A DNA stretch of 64,000 nucleotides, taken from the NCBI GenBank assembly GCA_013141435.1, contig JABFQZ010000008.1, positions 60,818-124,817 of the forward strand, in the 5' to 3' direction. Shown here in pieces: positions 1 through 9,068 of the stretch (positions are counted from its first letter, which is position 1; the number at the start of each line of letters is the position of its first letter). The DNA is from Ferruginibacter sp. (lineage in GTDB: Bacteria > Bacteroidota > Bacteroidia > Chitinophagales > Chitinophagaceae). Below the pieces are notes generated by a model, which was given only the letters and a program-made list of their open reading frames with translations, was not told the origin of the DNA and searched no databases. Made by a program: the position numbers and the translations under genes.

Positions 1-743
1 GCTATTTCTTTCATATCCCAACTTCTCCACAAAATGCTACTACAATTCTCTGGAGAAATAACAGTGTACCAAGTATTTTCCAACATTACCACTTTATCTC
101 CTACTCCTATCCCCAATGCACCTCCACTTGCGCCTTCACCTATTATAACACAAATAATAGGCACCTTTAAGCTAATCATTTCAAAAATATTTCTAGCAAT
201 TGCTTCACCTTGTCCTCGTTCTTCAGCCTCCAAACCTGGGTATGCACCTGGAGTGTCTATTAAAGTAACTACAGGTTTATTAAATTTTTCGGCCAATTTC
301 ATTAATCGCAATGCCTTTCTATAACCCTCTGGGTTTGCCATTCCAAAATTTCTCAGTTGCCTAGTCTTTGTATTATTTCCTTTTTGTTGTCCAATAAACA
401 TAACTGTTTCGCCATCTAATTGGCCAAATCCACCAATCATCGCTTTATCATCTTTCACATTTCTATCGCCATGTAACTCTATAAAAGAGTCGCACATTTT
501 TTCAATATACTTTAGCGTATATGGCCTATCGGGGTGCCTACTCATTTGTACCCTTTGCCAAGGAGTTAAATTACCTGTTAGTTCTATTTTAGTTTGTTCT
601 ATCTTTTCATTTAACAATTCAATAGCACTACTCATATCCGTATCAGATTTTTGCTGAGTAATACTTAGTTGCTCTAATTGATCGTATAATTCTTTAAGTG
701 GTTTTTCAAAATCCAAAAATTGTCTATTGCAAAGTTGTGGCAT
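1..743 (-). CDS. accA: Acetyl-CoA carboxylase carboxyltransferase subunit alpha, 3' end outside the window
   Basis: AccA pairs with AccD to transfer carboxyl from biotin to acetyl-CoA, giving malonyl-CoA in the first committed step of fatty acid synthesis in the cytoplasm. Translating the minus strand from the ATG at 743 gives 247 codons without a stop. They show the family pattern: an N-terminal helical part ([20 protein letters not shown]), then the crotonase-fold carboxyltransferase domain with HGDR, the TPGAYPG motif near residue 162 and [10 protein letters not shown] near residue 200. The family is usually about 315 residues, so roughly 70 residues lie beyond the left edge. The stretch reads as intact. 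No clear promoter box was seen upstream. Confidence 0.95.
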   Translation of the reverse strand, partial: MPQLCNRQFLDFEKPLKELYDQLEQLSITQQKSDTDMSSAIELLNEKIEQTKIELTGNLTPWQRVQMSRHPDRPYTLKYIEKMCDSFIELHGDRNVKDDKAMIGGFGQLDGETVMFIGQQKGNNTKTRQLRNFGMANPEGYRKALRLMKLAEKFNKPVVTLIDTPGAYPGLEAEERGQGEAIARNIFEMISLKVPIICVIIGEGASGGALGIGVGDKVVMLENTWYTVISPENCSSILWRSWDMKEI

Positions 744-822
744 AAATTAATAACACTTTTAAATTGTTAAAATTAGTTTTTATTTTATGTAAAAGTATGT
801 GTAAGATTTTTTTTTAAAAAGT

Positions 823-855
823 TTTGTTTTGAAAAACAAAAAATACCTATCTTTG
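823..855 (+). promoter_or_regulatory. Bacteroidota-type promoter of tRNA-Asp
   Basis: A TTTG box at 823-826 lies 21 nt before TATCTTTG at 848-855, matching the Bacteroidota sigma-factor consensus TTTG / TAnnTTTG. The -7 box ends 39 nt before the mature tRNA 5' end, leaving a short leader for RNase P to remove. Confidence 0.6.
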
Positions 856-894
856 CAATCCGAAAAATGAGTACTACTTGTTTTTAGGGCCAAC

Positions 895-968
895 GGGTTG
901 GTAGTTCAGTTGGTTAGAATGCCGCCCTGTCACGGCGGAGGTCGCGGGTTCGAGTCCCGTCCAGCCCG
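895..968 (+). tRNA. tRNA-Asp (anticodon GTC)
   Basis: A full cloverleaf of 74 nt. The acceptor stem is GGGTTGG (895-901) paired with CCAGCCC (961-967), followed by discriminator G968. The anticodon stem CCGCC/GGCGG encloses loop CTGTCAC with anticodon GTC at 929-931. The T-arm contains GCGGG-TTCGAGT-CCCGT. The 3' CCA is not encoded (CAG follows the discriminator), so it must be added by the CCA enzyme. A promoter lies upstream and a terminator 15 nt downstream, so it is a single-gene unit. The gene for its synthetase, aspS, lies about 1.1 kb downstream. Confidence 0.97.
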
Positions 969-982
969 CAGAGAAATCTGCT

Positions 983-1009
983 AAAACCCACGTTGATCGT
1001 GGGTTTTTT
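983..1009 (+). terminator. Intrinsic terminator of tRNA-Asp
   Basis: AAAACCCACG (983-992) and CGTGGGTTTT (998-1007) form a 10-bp stem with a 5-nt loop, running into a T-tract (1004-1009). Confidence 0.85.
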
Positions 1010-1660
1010 AGTGTCTATTGTAGAGCTTTTTGTGGTGTTATTACAATTAGTTTTAATTTTTTATAGTTTTTTATGGCAAAATTTTGTTTTTGTGAAAGTG
1101 AAATTCATCATAATTTAAATTATAGATATTTCTTAAGGAAACTTCTAAAAACACAAATACTAATTTTATTGCAAAGAGCATAAAGAAAATTCACACAAAG
1201 ATCACAAGAAATACTCCTTATTGTAAACTTTGTGGTTTTCAAACTGAATTTTTAGATATGCCTTAACTTAGATTCAAATGTTGTATGTTATAATATAATT
1301 GTATTTTCTATTCATACAAAATATTTAAACAAAGGCTAGGAATAAGTAAAAGTATTTTCAACAAAATAGTTATTGTTAACCTAATCTTTTATTTACTTAA
1401 TTTTATAAATTTAGAAAATTGGTTCCAATTTTTTTCCAAAAACTTTAAAATTTAAGACCATTTTATAAATCTTTTTAATCCAAAAGAAAATTTAGATATT
1501 TCACATACTGAAACAGTGATAACTACAAACCCAGTGATTTTAGTGGACAATTTAATTTTCAGAACGGTATTATTTGCTTTTACATAAATCAATTATAATA
1601 ACACTTAGCTATTCCAAATCGAAATTACTATAACTAAAACCTTTACCTACTTAAAAAAAC

Positions 1661-1763
1661 ATGAAAATATTTAGAATGCTTAAAAGTTAGATTTTTAGTT
1701 ATCATTATAGCAATTTTGGCCACTACAATTGTGTATATGGGTAAACGAAAATTTAAAATATGA
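1661..1763 (+). pseudogene. Frameshifted remnant of a signal-anchor protein N-terminus
   Basis: ATG at 1661 reads MKIFRMLKS and then hits a stop. Shifting by one base at about 1688 continues as RFLVIIIAILATTIVYMGKR and six more codons to TGA at 1761-1763. The composite looks like the start of a Bacteroidota exported or membrane-anchored protein: a basic N-terminus followed by a hydrophobic helix. No downstream domain survives. This is an inference from composition alone, since such a short stretch can occur by chance. Confidence 0.3.
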
Positions 1764-1879
1764 TAGAAAGCGAATTGAGGGTACAAGGGAAATCTTTTAT
1801 ACTGATTATTCATTTTTGTTTTTTACAAAATGGTAGATTGTTGAACTAAAAGTACACCAGCTGCGGTGGACTGAGCGAT

Positions 1880-1927
1880 GTATGTATAAGCATGTGTGCC
1901 GATAGGCATACGCATGCTTATACATAC
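1880..1927. repeat. Long near-perfect palindrome (stem-loop)
   Basis: GTATGTATAAGCATG (1880-1894) is the exact reverse complement of 1913-1927. The interior continues as an imperfect stem down to TGCC-GATA-GGCA (1897-1908), giving about 21 base pairs with one bulge and a GATA tetraloop. It lies in a locally GC-richer island flanked by another small inverted motif (CACC..GGTG around 1856-1869). There is no T-tract, so it is not an ordinary terminator. It may be a REP-like or mobile palindrome. Confidence 0.6.
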
Positions 1928-2027
1928 GGAACAGCAAAGGAGACCGAACAAATGCCCACAATTGATTAAATGCTCACAGCACCAAAACATATACCAATAG
2001 TACATTTACTGCAAAAGCAATTATCCA

Positions 2028-2059
2028 TTTCTGTAAAAACTACGATAGCCTTATCTTTG
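2028..2059 (+). promoter_or_regulatory. Probable aspS promoter
   Basis: The -7 box TATCTTTG at 2052-2059 fits the Bacteroidota consensus and is identical to the -7 box of tRNA-Asp. The upstream box is the imperfect TTTC at 2028-2031, 20 nt away. The aspS ATG is 20 nt downstream of the -7 box, implying a very short leader. Confidence 0.45.
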
Positions 2060-2079
2060 TAGCTAAATAAGTTTAAGCA

Positions 2080-3909
2080 ATGTTTAGAACACACACTTGT
2101 GGTCAGTTAAAAATGACCGATGTAAATAATGAAGTAACCCTTGCAGGCTGGGTACAAACGGTACGTAAATTTGGAAGTATAACTTTTGTTGATTTGAGAG
2201 ATAGATATGGTATCACACAATTATTGTTTAACGAAAGCCTAAATGCAACCCTAGATGCAAACCCACTTGGTAGAGAGTATGTATTACAAGTAAAAGGATT
2301 TGTAAGTGAGCGTAGTAACAAAAATGCAAACATAGCCACTGGCGATATTGAAATAGCTGTAAGCAGTTTTACTATTTTAAACAAATCGATAACCCCTCCA
2401 TTTACTATACAAGATGATACCGATGGTGGTGATGAGTTGCGAATGAAATATAGGTTTTTGGACCTACGTAGAAATGCAGTAAAGAAAAATTTAGAACTAC
2501 GCTATGCTGTAGGACGAAGTACCAGAAATTATTTACACGAAAATAATTTTATGGATATTGAAACTCCTTTTCTTATAAAAAGTACTCCTGAAGGTGCTAG
2601 AGATTTTGTAGTGCCAAGCCGTATGAATGCTGGCGAATTTTATGCATTACCACAATCGCCTCAAACTTTTAAGCAGCTACTAATGGTTAGTGGATACGAC
2701 CGCTATTACCAAATTGTAAAATGTTTTAGAGACGAAGATTTGAGAGCCGATAGGCAACCAGAATTTACACAAATAGATTGCGAAATGTGCTTTGTAGAGC
2801 AAGAAGATATTTTGCAAATGTTTGAAGGGTTGGTACGCCGTATATTTAAAGATGTAAAAAATATAGACTACACCGAAACCATAGAGCGAATGACTTGGAT
2901 GAATGCTATGTGGAATTTTGGTAATGATAAACCTGATATTAGGTTTGATATGAAGTTGTGCAATTTAAAATTTCCTTTGCACACTTTTTCTGAACAATCT
3001 GATATTTCTGATTTGATAAACGGAGTAGATTTTAAAGTATTTGACGAAGCGGAAACTGTTATAGCCATTGCTGTACAAGGTTGTGCAAACTATACTCGTA
3101 AGCAAACAGATGAACTTACGGAGTGGGTAAAGCGACCACAAATAGGCATGAAAGGTTTGGTGTTTATTAAGTGTAATGAAGATGGAACTTACAAAAGCAG
3201 TGTAGATAAATTTTATACAGAGGATAAACTAAAAGCAATAGCCACAGCTGCCAATGCTACTGTAGGCGATTTGATATTGATAGTAGCAGGTGCAGAAGAG
3301 CGTACACGTAAGGCTGCAAGCGACTTGCGTATGTACATGGGTACAACATTGGGTTTACGCAAGGCTAACGATTTTAAGCTGCTATGGGTTATGGATTTTC
3401 CTTTGTTTGAATACGCTGAAGAAGATAACCGCTGGGTAGCAAGACACCATCCATTTACATCTCCCAAGCCAAGCGATATTGATACGATGATAAACAATAA
3501 TCCAAAAATAGAAAATGCTGCTGAATACCTTAAACACCCTTATGCAAACATAAAAGCAAATGCATACGATATGGTACTTAATGGTAACGAAATAGGTGGT
3601 GGTAGTATTCGTATTTTTCAAAAAGAATTGCAGCAAAAAATGTTTGCTGCTCTAGGTATGGATGATGCCGAGCAACAACATAAATTTGGTTTTTTATTAG
3701 GTGCATTTGAATATGGTGCACCGCCACATGGTGGGCTGGCATTTGGTTTTGATAGGTTGTGTGCCATACTAGGTGGTAGCGAAAGTATAAGAGATTTTAT
3801 AGCTTTCCCAAAAAATAATAGTGGTAGAGATGTAATGATAGATGCACCAAGTATTATTGATGATAAACAATTTGAAGAGTTGCAAATAAAGTTAGATTTG
3901 AAAGCGTAA
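2080..3909 (+). CDS. aspS: Aspartyl-tRNA synthetase, bacterial type
   Basis: Charges tRNA-Asp with aspartate using ATP in the cytoplasm. At 609 residues it has the usual bacterial length. It shows an N-terminal OB-fold anticodon-binding domain (about 1-105), the class II catalytic core and the bacterial GAD insertion (about 300-410). Class II motif 2 is visible near 215-232 ([18 protein letters not shown]), and motif 3 near 552-560 (GLAFGFDRL). Whether charging is discriminating (Asp only) or also acts on tRNA-Asn cannot be settled here. The gene is monocistronic, with its own -7 box 20 nt before the ATG. Its substrate tRNA gene lies upstream on the same strand. Confidence 0.97.
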   Translation: MFRTHTCGQLKMTDVNNEVTLAGWVQTVRKFGSITFVDLRDRYGITQLLFNESLNATLDANPLGREYVLQVKGFVSERSNKNANIATGDIEIAVSSFTILNKSITPPFTIQDDTDGGDELRMKYRFLDLRRNAVKKNLELRYAVGRSTRNYLHENNFMDIETPFLIKSTPEGARDFVVPSRMNAGEFYALPQSPQTFKQLLMVSGYDRYYQIVKCFRDEDLRADRQPEFTQIDCEMCFVEQEDILQMFEGLVRRIFKDVKNIDYTETIERMTWMNAMWNFGNDKPDIRFDMKLCNLKFPLHTFSEQSDISDLINGVDFKVFDEAETVIAIAVQGCANYTRKQTDELTEWVKRPQIGMKGLVFIKCNEDGTYKSSVDKFYTEDKLKAIATAANATVGDLILIVAGAEERTRKAASDLRMYMGTTLGLRKANDFKLLWVMDFPLFEYAEEDNRWVARHHPFTSPKPSDIDTMINNNPKIENAAEYLKHPYANIKANAYDMVLNGNEIGGGSIRIFQKELQQKMFAALGMDDAEQQHKFGFLLGAFEYGAPPHGGLAFGFDRLCAILGGSESIRDFIAFPKNNSGRDVMIDAPSIIDDKQFEELQIKLDLKA

Positions 3910-4172
3910 TTTTTTTGGGTTAACAACTTCATATTTTATGACTGCTGCATTGACAATAATTATTTTTTTACTAAACCATATTTTTGCCATTGTATTTTAT
4001 TGTGCTTTAATTTTTTTTGTGACAATTTTGCTATTTTGTACTTGCTGTAATAGACTTAGTAATTTACATATTCTATTATAAATAATAAAAAACGTTACAT
4101 TCGCTATTATACATTAACATTTATAAAACAATTTTTGGCAACAAAATTGTACCCTTATTAAAAAATGAAATT

Positions 4173-4883
4173 ATGAAAAAAATTATTACATTATGTGCAA
4201 TGGCAATAACACTTGGCTCTTGCGATACATTACAACAAGTAGCATCGGCAGCAGGTTCTGCAACTGGTATTTCTAACGATGAAGCTGGAAATGGAATTAA
4301 AGAAGCTTTGGCTCAAGGTATTACTAAATCGGTTTTAAAATTAAACAGTACCGATGGTTTTTTTAAAGATGCTTTATACAAAGTATTATTACCACCAGAA
4401 GCTACTAAAATAGAAAATACTTTGCGTAGTATTGGCTTAAATAGTATGGTAGATAAAGCAATTTTGCAAATAAACCGTGGTGCCGAAGATGCTGCTGGTT
4501 ATGCCAAACCAATTTTTGTAGATGCTATAAAAAGCATGACACTGAGCGATGCTATTGGCTTAATAAGAAATGGAGATACAAGTGCCACACATTTTTTTAG
4601 AGTAAAAACTACTCAAAGTTTAACGGCGGCATTTAGGCCAGTAATAGAATCTTCTTTACAAAAAACAGATGCTACAAAGTATTATGGCGATTTAGTTAAT
4701 AAATACAATGGTTTGCCTTTGGTAATGAAAAAACTTAATCCAGACCTTACTGGTTATGTAACCGAAAAAGCTACCAATGCTTTGTTTGATATGATTGCAA
4801 AAGAAGAAGTAAATATTCGTACCAATTTTTTAGCAAGAACAACTGATTTGCTGAAAAAAGTTTTTGGAGGAGCTTATAAGTAA
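4173..4883 (+). CDS. DUF4197 family lipoprotein
   Basis: A 236-residue protein whose first 17 residues form a lipoprotein signal ending in a lipobox (TLGSC, Cys17), so it is probably anchored to a membrane facing the periplasm or surface. The rest is an all-helical DUF4197-type domain, recognisable from segments such as NGIKEALAQGITKSV near residue 40 and FVDAIKSMTLSDAIGLIRNG near residue 118. The function of the family is unknown. The gene stands alone, with a strong terminator 18 nt after the stop. Confidence 0.8.
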   Translation: MKKIITLCAMAITLGSCDTLQQVASAAGSATGISNDEAGNGIKEALAQGITKSVLKLNSTDGFFKDALYKVLLPPEATKIENTLRSIGLNSMVDKAILQINRGAEDAAGYAKPIFVDAIKSMTLSDAIGLIRNGDTSATHFFRVKTTQSLTAAFRPVIESSLQKTDATKYYGDLVNKYNGLPLVMKKLNPDLTGYVTEKATNALFDMIAKEEVNIRTNFLARTTDLLKKVFGGAYK

Positions 4884-4900
4884 TTTAAAATCTAATTTAT

Positions 4901-4940
4901 AAATGGTTGTAAATTTAATTTTTACAACCATTTTTTTTAC
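4901..4940 (+). terminator. Intrinsic terminator of the DUF4197 gene
   Basis: AAATGGTTGTAAA (4901-4913) pairs perfectly with TTTACAACCATTT (4921-4933) around a 7-nt loop, followed by a run of T. It lies between the DUF4197 gene and the M28 peptidase gene and ends 27 nt before the latter's ATG. Confidence 0.85.
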
Positions 4941-4966
4941 ATTTAATCAATCAAAAGTTTAATTCT

Positions 4967-6547
4967 ATGAAAAAAATTCTTTGTTTATATTTTTCGCTTT
5001 TAAGTGTAAATGTTTTTGCTCAAAAAGATATTGCCGAAAAATATGGGAATTTAATTAATGCAGCCGACCTTAAAAAACACCTTACTATAATTGCCAGCAA
5101 AGAGTTTGAAGGAAGAGAAACTGGTACAGAAGGGCAAAGGAAAGCTGCAGCTTATATTGAAAAACAATTTTTGGAAATTGGTTTAAAAAAACCAACTGCA
5201 TTAAAAACTTATCAGCAGCTATATCCCTTAAATCAAGATAGTGTAATTGAAAGTTCACTTTCTTTTAATAATATTATCGCTATTAATGGTAAAGATTATT
5301 TGATACCATTAAATAACAATAAGGCTTCGAATTTTAAATCAAAAAAAATAGTGTTTATAGGCTATGGTATACAGGATAAAGCTTACAATGATTATGCTTA
5401 TGTAAATGTAAAAGGAAAAGTGGTGGTGTTTTTTTTAGGAGAGCCTAAAAAAGATGGTGCATATTTTATTGATGAAAATAAAAGAGCATCAAAATGGACT
5501 TTTCCGGGTATTGAAAATAAATTGGCTACAGCCAAAGCTAATGGCGCTATAGGTGCATTTGTAATAAATCCAAGCATGGAAGTTTTTAGTAAAAGAATGT
5601 TGGATAATAACACAAAATCGGGTATAAATTTTATAAGCTTACCAAGCAAAAATACCAAGCAAATGAATTATGCATTATTATCTCATGCATTTGCCAAATC
5701 ATTTTTTTTACAAAATTTTGATAGTATTTTAGCAATTGCCAAAGCGAAAAATAGTTTTAATATAAAACAAAATGATTTAAAAATTGCTACCACTTATTCT
5801 TTTAAAAAAGCAGAAAATATTATTTATGCAAGTAATGTAATTGGGGTAATAGAAGGTACCGATAAAAAAGATGAGTATGTTTTTTTAACTGCACATTACG
5901 ATCATTTGGGTATGCATGATGGTAAAATATATTATGGCGCCGATGATGACGGTAGTGGTACTGTAGGTGTAATACAAATGGCTGCAGCGTTTGCAAAAGC
6001 AGCAACAGATGGGCATAGACCAAGAAGGAGCATTGTTTTTATGACAGTAAGTGGCGAAGAAAAAGGTCTTTGGGGCAGCGAATATTATAGCGATCATCCT
6101 TTATTTTCTATGGATAAAACATCGGTAGATTTGAATACAGATATGGTAGGAAGGATAGATACGGAAAGGAAATCTGATGACACCTTAAATTATGTGTATG
6201 TAGTAGGACATAATAAAATAAGCAGCCAAATGCCGCTAATAAATGAAGCTGCTAATAAAAAATATACCAACCTTGTTTTAGATTATAAGTTTGATGACCC
6301 TAACGATAAAGAAAGAATTTATTTTAGAAGCGATCATTATAATTTTGCACGCAAAGGTGTGCCTGTTTTATTTTTTTATGATGGTATGCTAAAAGCCGAT
6401 TACCATAAACCTACAGATACCGTAGATAAAATAAATTTTGAATTGTACGAAAAAAGGGTGCGTATGATTTTTTATACCGCTTGGGAAATAGCTAACAGAA
6501 ACGAAATGCTAAATAGAGATATTCCGTTAGATGATGCGGTAAGATAA
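4967..6547 (+). CDS. Secreted M28 family zinc aminopeptidase with PA domain
   Basis: A 526-residue exported peptidase. Residues 1-18 are a Sec signal peptide ending VFAQ. The region around 90-250 resembles a protease-associated (PA) insert. The M28 di-zinc site is complete: H310 and D312 in HYDHLG, D326-D328 in GADDDGSGT, the catalytic and bridging glutamates E364/E365 in SGEEKG, D388 in NTDMVG, and H457 in RSDHYNF. The family removes N-terminal residues from peptides, here probably in the periplasm or outside the cell. The exact substrate is not readable. A terminator upstream suggests independent transcription. Confidence 0.9.
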   Translation: MKKILCLYFSLLSVNVFAQKDIAEKYGNLINAADLKKHLTIIASKEFEGRETGTEGQRKAAAYIEKQFLEIGLKKPTALKTYQQLYPLNQDSVIESSLSFNNIIAINGKDYLIPLNNNKASNFKSKKIVFIGYGIQDKAYNDYAYVNVKGKVVVFFLGEPKKDGAYFIDENKRASKWTFPGIENKLATAKANGAIGAFVINPSMEVFSKRMLDNNTKSGINFISLPSKNTKQMNYALLSHAFAKSFFLQNFDSILAIAKAKNSFNIKQNDLKIATTYSFKKAENIIYASNVIGVIEGTDKKDEYVFLTAHYDHLGMHDGKIYYGADDDGSGTVGVIQMAAAFAKAATDGHRPRRSIVFMTVSGEEKGLWGSEYYSDHPLFSMDKTSVDLNTDMVGRIDTERKSDDTLNYVYVVGHNKISSQMPLINEAANKKYTNLVLDYKFDDPNDKERIYFRSDHYNFARKGVPVLFFYDGMLKADYHKPTDTVDKINFELYEKRVRMIFYTAWEIANRNEMLNRDIPLDDAVR

Positions 6548-6554
6548 CTGAAAA

Positions 6555-6983
6555 CTACAATACTTTTTCCATTTCATGATGTGGTAAATTTACTTCTGTA
6601 AATTGCTGCCCTTTTATTTTGTAACCGCATTTTTCGTAAAACCCTATGGCATTATCTCTTGCATGCATGGTTATGTAAATATAACCTTTGTTTTTTGCTA
6701 GTTTTTCGGCAAAATTCATTATAGATGCACCAATACCTTTTCCATGAAGATTATTGGGTACTGCCATTTGTCTTAGCCTTACAGTTTCGTTATTTATTTG
6801 TGTAAGTATGCAGCATCCTATTACATCATCATCATCAGTACATACAATAAGTATGTCATCTTTTTCGGCTACTAATTCATCATGACTATATGTAAGGCCT
6901 AATGGTTTTCGCAGAACATTGTCTCTCAAGTTTACCATTTTTAGATATGCTGCCGTGCCATGGTCTATTTGCTTTATGGACAT
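6555..6983 (-). CDS. GNAT family N-acetyltransferase
   Basis: A 142-residue single-domain acetyl-CoA-dependent acyltransferase. The GNAT fold is seen in RLRQMAVPNNLHGKGIGASI (motif A, V-x-x-x-x-x-G-K-G-I-G pyrophosphate loop around residues 72-88) and in the C-terminal NAIGFYEKCGYKIKG (motif B, around 110-124). The substrate is unknown; the arrangement resembles small ElaA/PhnO-like enzymes. It ends 8 nt from the stop of the convergent M28 peptidase gene, with no clear terminator between them. Confidence 0.88.
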   Translation of the reverse strand: MSIKQIDHGTAAYLKMVNLRDNVLRKPLGLTYSHDELVAEKDDILIVCTDDDDVIGCCILTQINNETVRLRQMAVPNNLHGKGIGASIMNFAEKLAKNKGYIYITMHARDNAIGFYEKCGYKIKGQQFTEVNLPHHEMEKVL

Positions 6984-7306
6984 ACTTTTATAATGAAATT
7001 TTTAAAAATAATAATACTACACTCAATTATTTAAGCAGTTTGATGCATTGTTTATTAAATGGTTTACTTAAAAAATTGAACTTTCTGCTTGTACAATATA
7101 CAACTTTTATAATAGAAGAAAAAAATTAGGTGAAAAATATTAATTAATAAAAATTATAAAAAGATAAGCAGCTAATTGGCAGAATGATAGTAGGTATAGC
7201 TTTATCAAATGCCTATTTTGGCACAATTAGTAGTTATTTAAAAACAAAAAGATATGCAAACCGCATATCTTTTTGTTTTTAAATAACCATCGGTTAAAAT
7301 TATTGT
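6984..7306. other. Intergenic stretch with a 25-bp hairpin
   Basis: No gene is seen. The stretch is AT-rich and contains the upstream region of the GNAT gene and, at 7233-7287, a perfect hairpin that ends the next minus-strand gene. Confidence 0.7.
7233..7287 (-). terminator. 25-bp perfect hairpin after the outer-membrane protein gene
   Basis: Positions 7233-7257 are the exact reverse complement of 7263-7287, separated by a 5-nt loop. The arms contain A- and T-runs, so on the minus strand the inner half works as a terminator with a U-rich 3' arm. It begins 19 nt after the stop codon of the 7307-9028 gene. The stem is unusually long for a simple terminator. Confidence 0.7.
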
Positions 7307-9028
7307 TTAAAAATTGTATTGCCTTTTAAACATATTCAACCTAATGCCTGCAGTTACTAAAGTGGTATTACTTTGCCCAGTTTGATTTGCAATTTTATAC
7401 AATCTATTTTGCAAAGAAACATCTAAAAATAAATTATTTCTAAGCTCATACGATATTAATAATGTGCCATTAAATGCAGTTGCCTTTGCACCATTGCCTA
7501 CAGCATAATCATTAACGCCTGATCTTGTTTGATAATCTTTAAAAATATTGCCCCCAAAATTTGCATTTGCTGTATCTACACCTTTGTTGTAATATATAAC
7601 CTTTGCATCTATAATTAATTTTGGTACAGGTTGGTAATGTATTATACCAATAAGCTCATTAAAATTTGCTCCTAGTGGGTGTGCTAATGGTTGATTGTAA
7701 TGAGTGTAATTTGCTATTGTATCTCTGTGAGAATAAGTGAATGGACGTACCCTATTTACTTCGCCTTGTAGATCTAAATTTTTAATACCAAATGCATCTA
7801 CATATTTAAACCCAGCTTGTATGCCAAATTTATTTACCCAGCTTGTAGGGTTGTTTTTTATTTCGGAAAGTATAAATTCATCTAACAATAATTGCCCATA
7901 CAATTGTACTCTATGTGCTACGTTTGCTTTAAAATCTATGCCTGCAAGTGCATTGTCGGGGCTGCCAATTGTACCTTCTACATGTCTGTAAAATATTATT
8001 GGGTTTAAGTATTGAAAATCGAAATGATCTTTTCTTCCAAAAACGATACCTTCAAATAAACCTATATTTAACCATTTAGTTACATTCATACTCAAATGGT
8101 GCATAGCTGCATATTTTCTATCTAGCAAAGTATCGCCAAAGGTTTTGCTAAACTGTGGCATTAGTTCCATAAAAATATTTTGGTAATTTACTTTCCAAAA
8201 TTTGGTATTTATTTTAGCAAACAAATAACTATTACCCCAATCGCTCAAAAATAAGCTACGGTAACCATTCCCAATAAAATTTTTATCATATCCTAATTGA
8301 AAGTCGATATATTTTGCAGCATTAAAAGTTACATAACCTCTTGCATCAAAATAATCTACACCTGTTTTTTTAAATTGTTTGTAAAAACCAACTCCTGGTA
8401 CAGCTCTATATTCACTTACTTGATGTTGAAAAAATTGTGGTCCTCTTTCTTGATTATCGGTAAACCAAGATGAAAATCCAACTTTTTTTGCTAATAATCC
8501 TCTTACACTAACACCACGGGAATTTAAAAAAATACCTTGATCGTAACCAGGTTCTATTGCCTGATGTATTTGCAATATTGGATTTACAGCCAGAAAAAAA
8601 TCTTTAGTATTTACCTCCAACATATTAGCTTTTGTTTTGTAAAAAGTTTTTATTACAGGTTTTTTACTCAAAAAATCTGCTTTTGAAGTACTAACCCATT
8701 CACTATTATTCATTAACAAACTTTGAATATTATACTCATCTACACTTGTAAGATCCAAATCTGTCCATTCTTTGTATTTATCTACCCCTGTAGAATCTTT
8801 GTACCCCATACGAGCACTATCTAGGTATGTAGCTTCTCTTACAATATACTTTCTGTTGAAAGGACGAAGAGTAGAAAAATTAAGATCAGTATTTCTTTGC
8901 TGTTTAATTTCGAGTCTATCAATAAAATGTTCGTCTTTAGAACCTTGATTCAAGTAAGTAGATTGTGCAAAAGCCCCTATCGGAAAAATAAAAATAAAGA
9001 GTTGTACAAAGGTTTTAATAATTTGCAT
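7307..9028 (-). CDS. Outer-membrane beta-barrel protein, Wzi/RemB-like
   Basis: A 573-residue protein with a Sec signal peptide (residues 1-21, ending GAFAQ). The rest is rich in aromatic, alternating beta strands and ends in a short polar-aromatic tail (MFKRQYNF) typical of outer-membrane barrels. The central stretch around residues 250-280 (FIGNGYRSLFLSDWGNSY) resembles the capsule-assembly Wzi / gliding-protein RemB group of Bacteroidota. That assignment is from recalled sequence style, not a search. Its role may be in the cell envelope or surface polysaccharide. It is transcribed divergently from pyrC with only 40 nt between start codons, so their promoters must overlap. Confidence 0.65.
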   Translation of the reverse strand: MQIIKTFVQLFIFIFPIGAFAQSTYLNQGSKDEHFIDRLEIKQQRNTDLNFSTLRPFNRKYIVREATYLDSARMGYKDSTGVDKYKEWTDLDLTSVDEYNIQSLLMNNSEWVSTSKADFLSKKPVIKTFYKTKANMLEVNTKDFFLAVNPILQIHQAIEPGYDQGIFLNSRGVSVRGLLAKKVGFSSWFTDNQERGPQFFQHQVSEYRAVPGVGFYKQFKKTGVDYFDARGYVTFNAAKYIDFQLGYDKNFIGNGYRSLFLSDWGNSYLFAKINTKFWKVNYQNIFMELMPQFSKTFGDTLLDRKYAAMHHLSMNVTKWLNIGLFEGIVFGRKDHFDFQYLNPIIFYRHVEGTIGSPDNALAGIDFKANVAHRVQLYGQLLLDEFILSEIKNNPTSWVNKFGIQAGFKYVDAFGIKNLDLQGEVNRVRPFTYSHRDTIANYTHYNQPLAHPLGANFNELIGIIHYQPVPKLIIDAKVIYYNKGVDTANANFGGNIFKDYQTRSGVNDYAVGNGAKATAFNGTLLISYELRNNLFLDVSLQNRLYKIANQTGQSNTTLVTAGIRLNMFKRQYNF

Positions 9029-9068
9029 TAGGATTAATTTTTAATTTTAATTCAAAAATATAGATAAT

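Larger units (their letters stand above)
1010..2051. other. Gene-poor 1-kb intergenic stretch
   Basis: No convincing intact gene is present. The stretch is very AT-rich and densely stopped in all frames. It contains a short frameshifted coding relic (1661-1763) and a more GC-rich island with a long hairpin (about 1845-1990), then the aspS promoter. A 60-codon minus-strand frame over the hairpin island has no recognisable protein features and is not called. Confidence 0.7.

Noticed and set aside
1823..2005. 60-codon open frame on the minus strand over the hairpin island
   Set aside because: Composition is odd (Cys/Tyr-rich), it covers both arms of a palindrome and has no recognisable motif or promoter.
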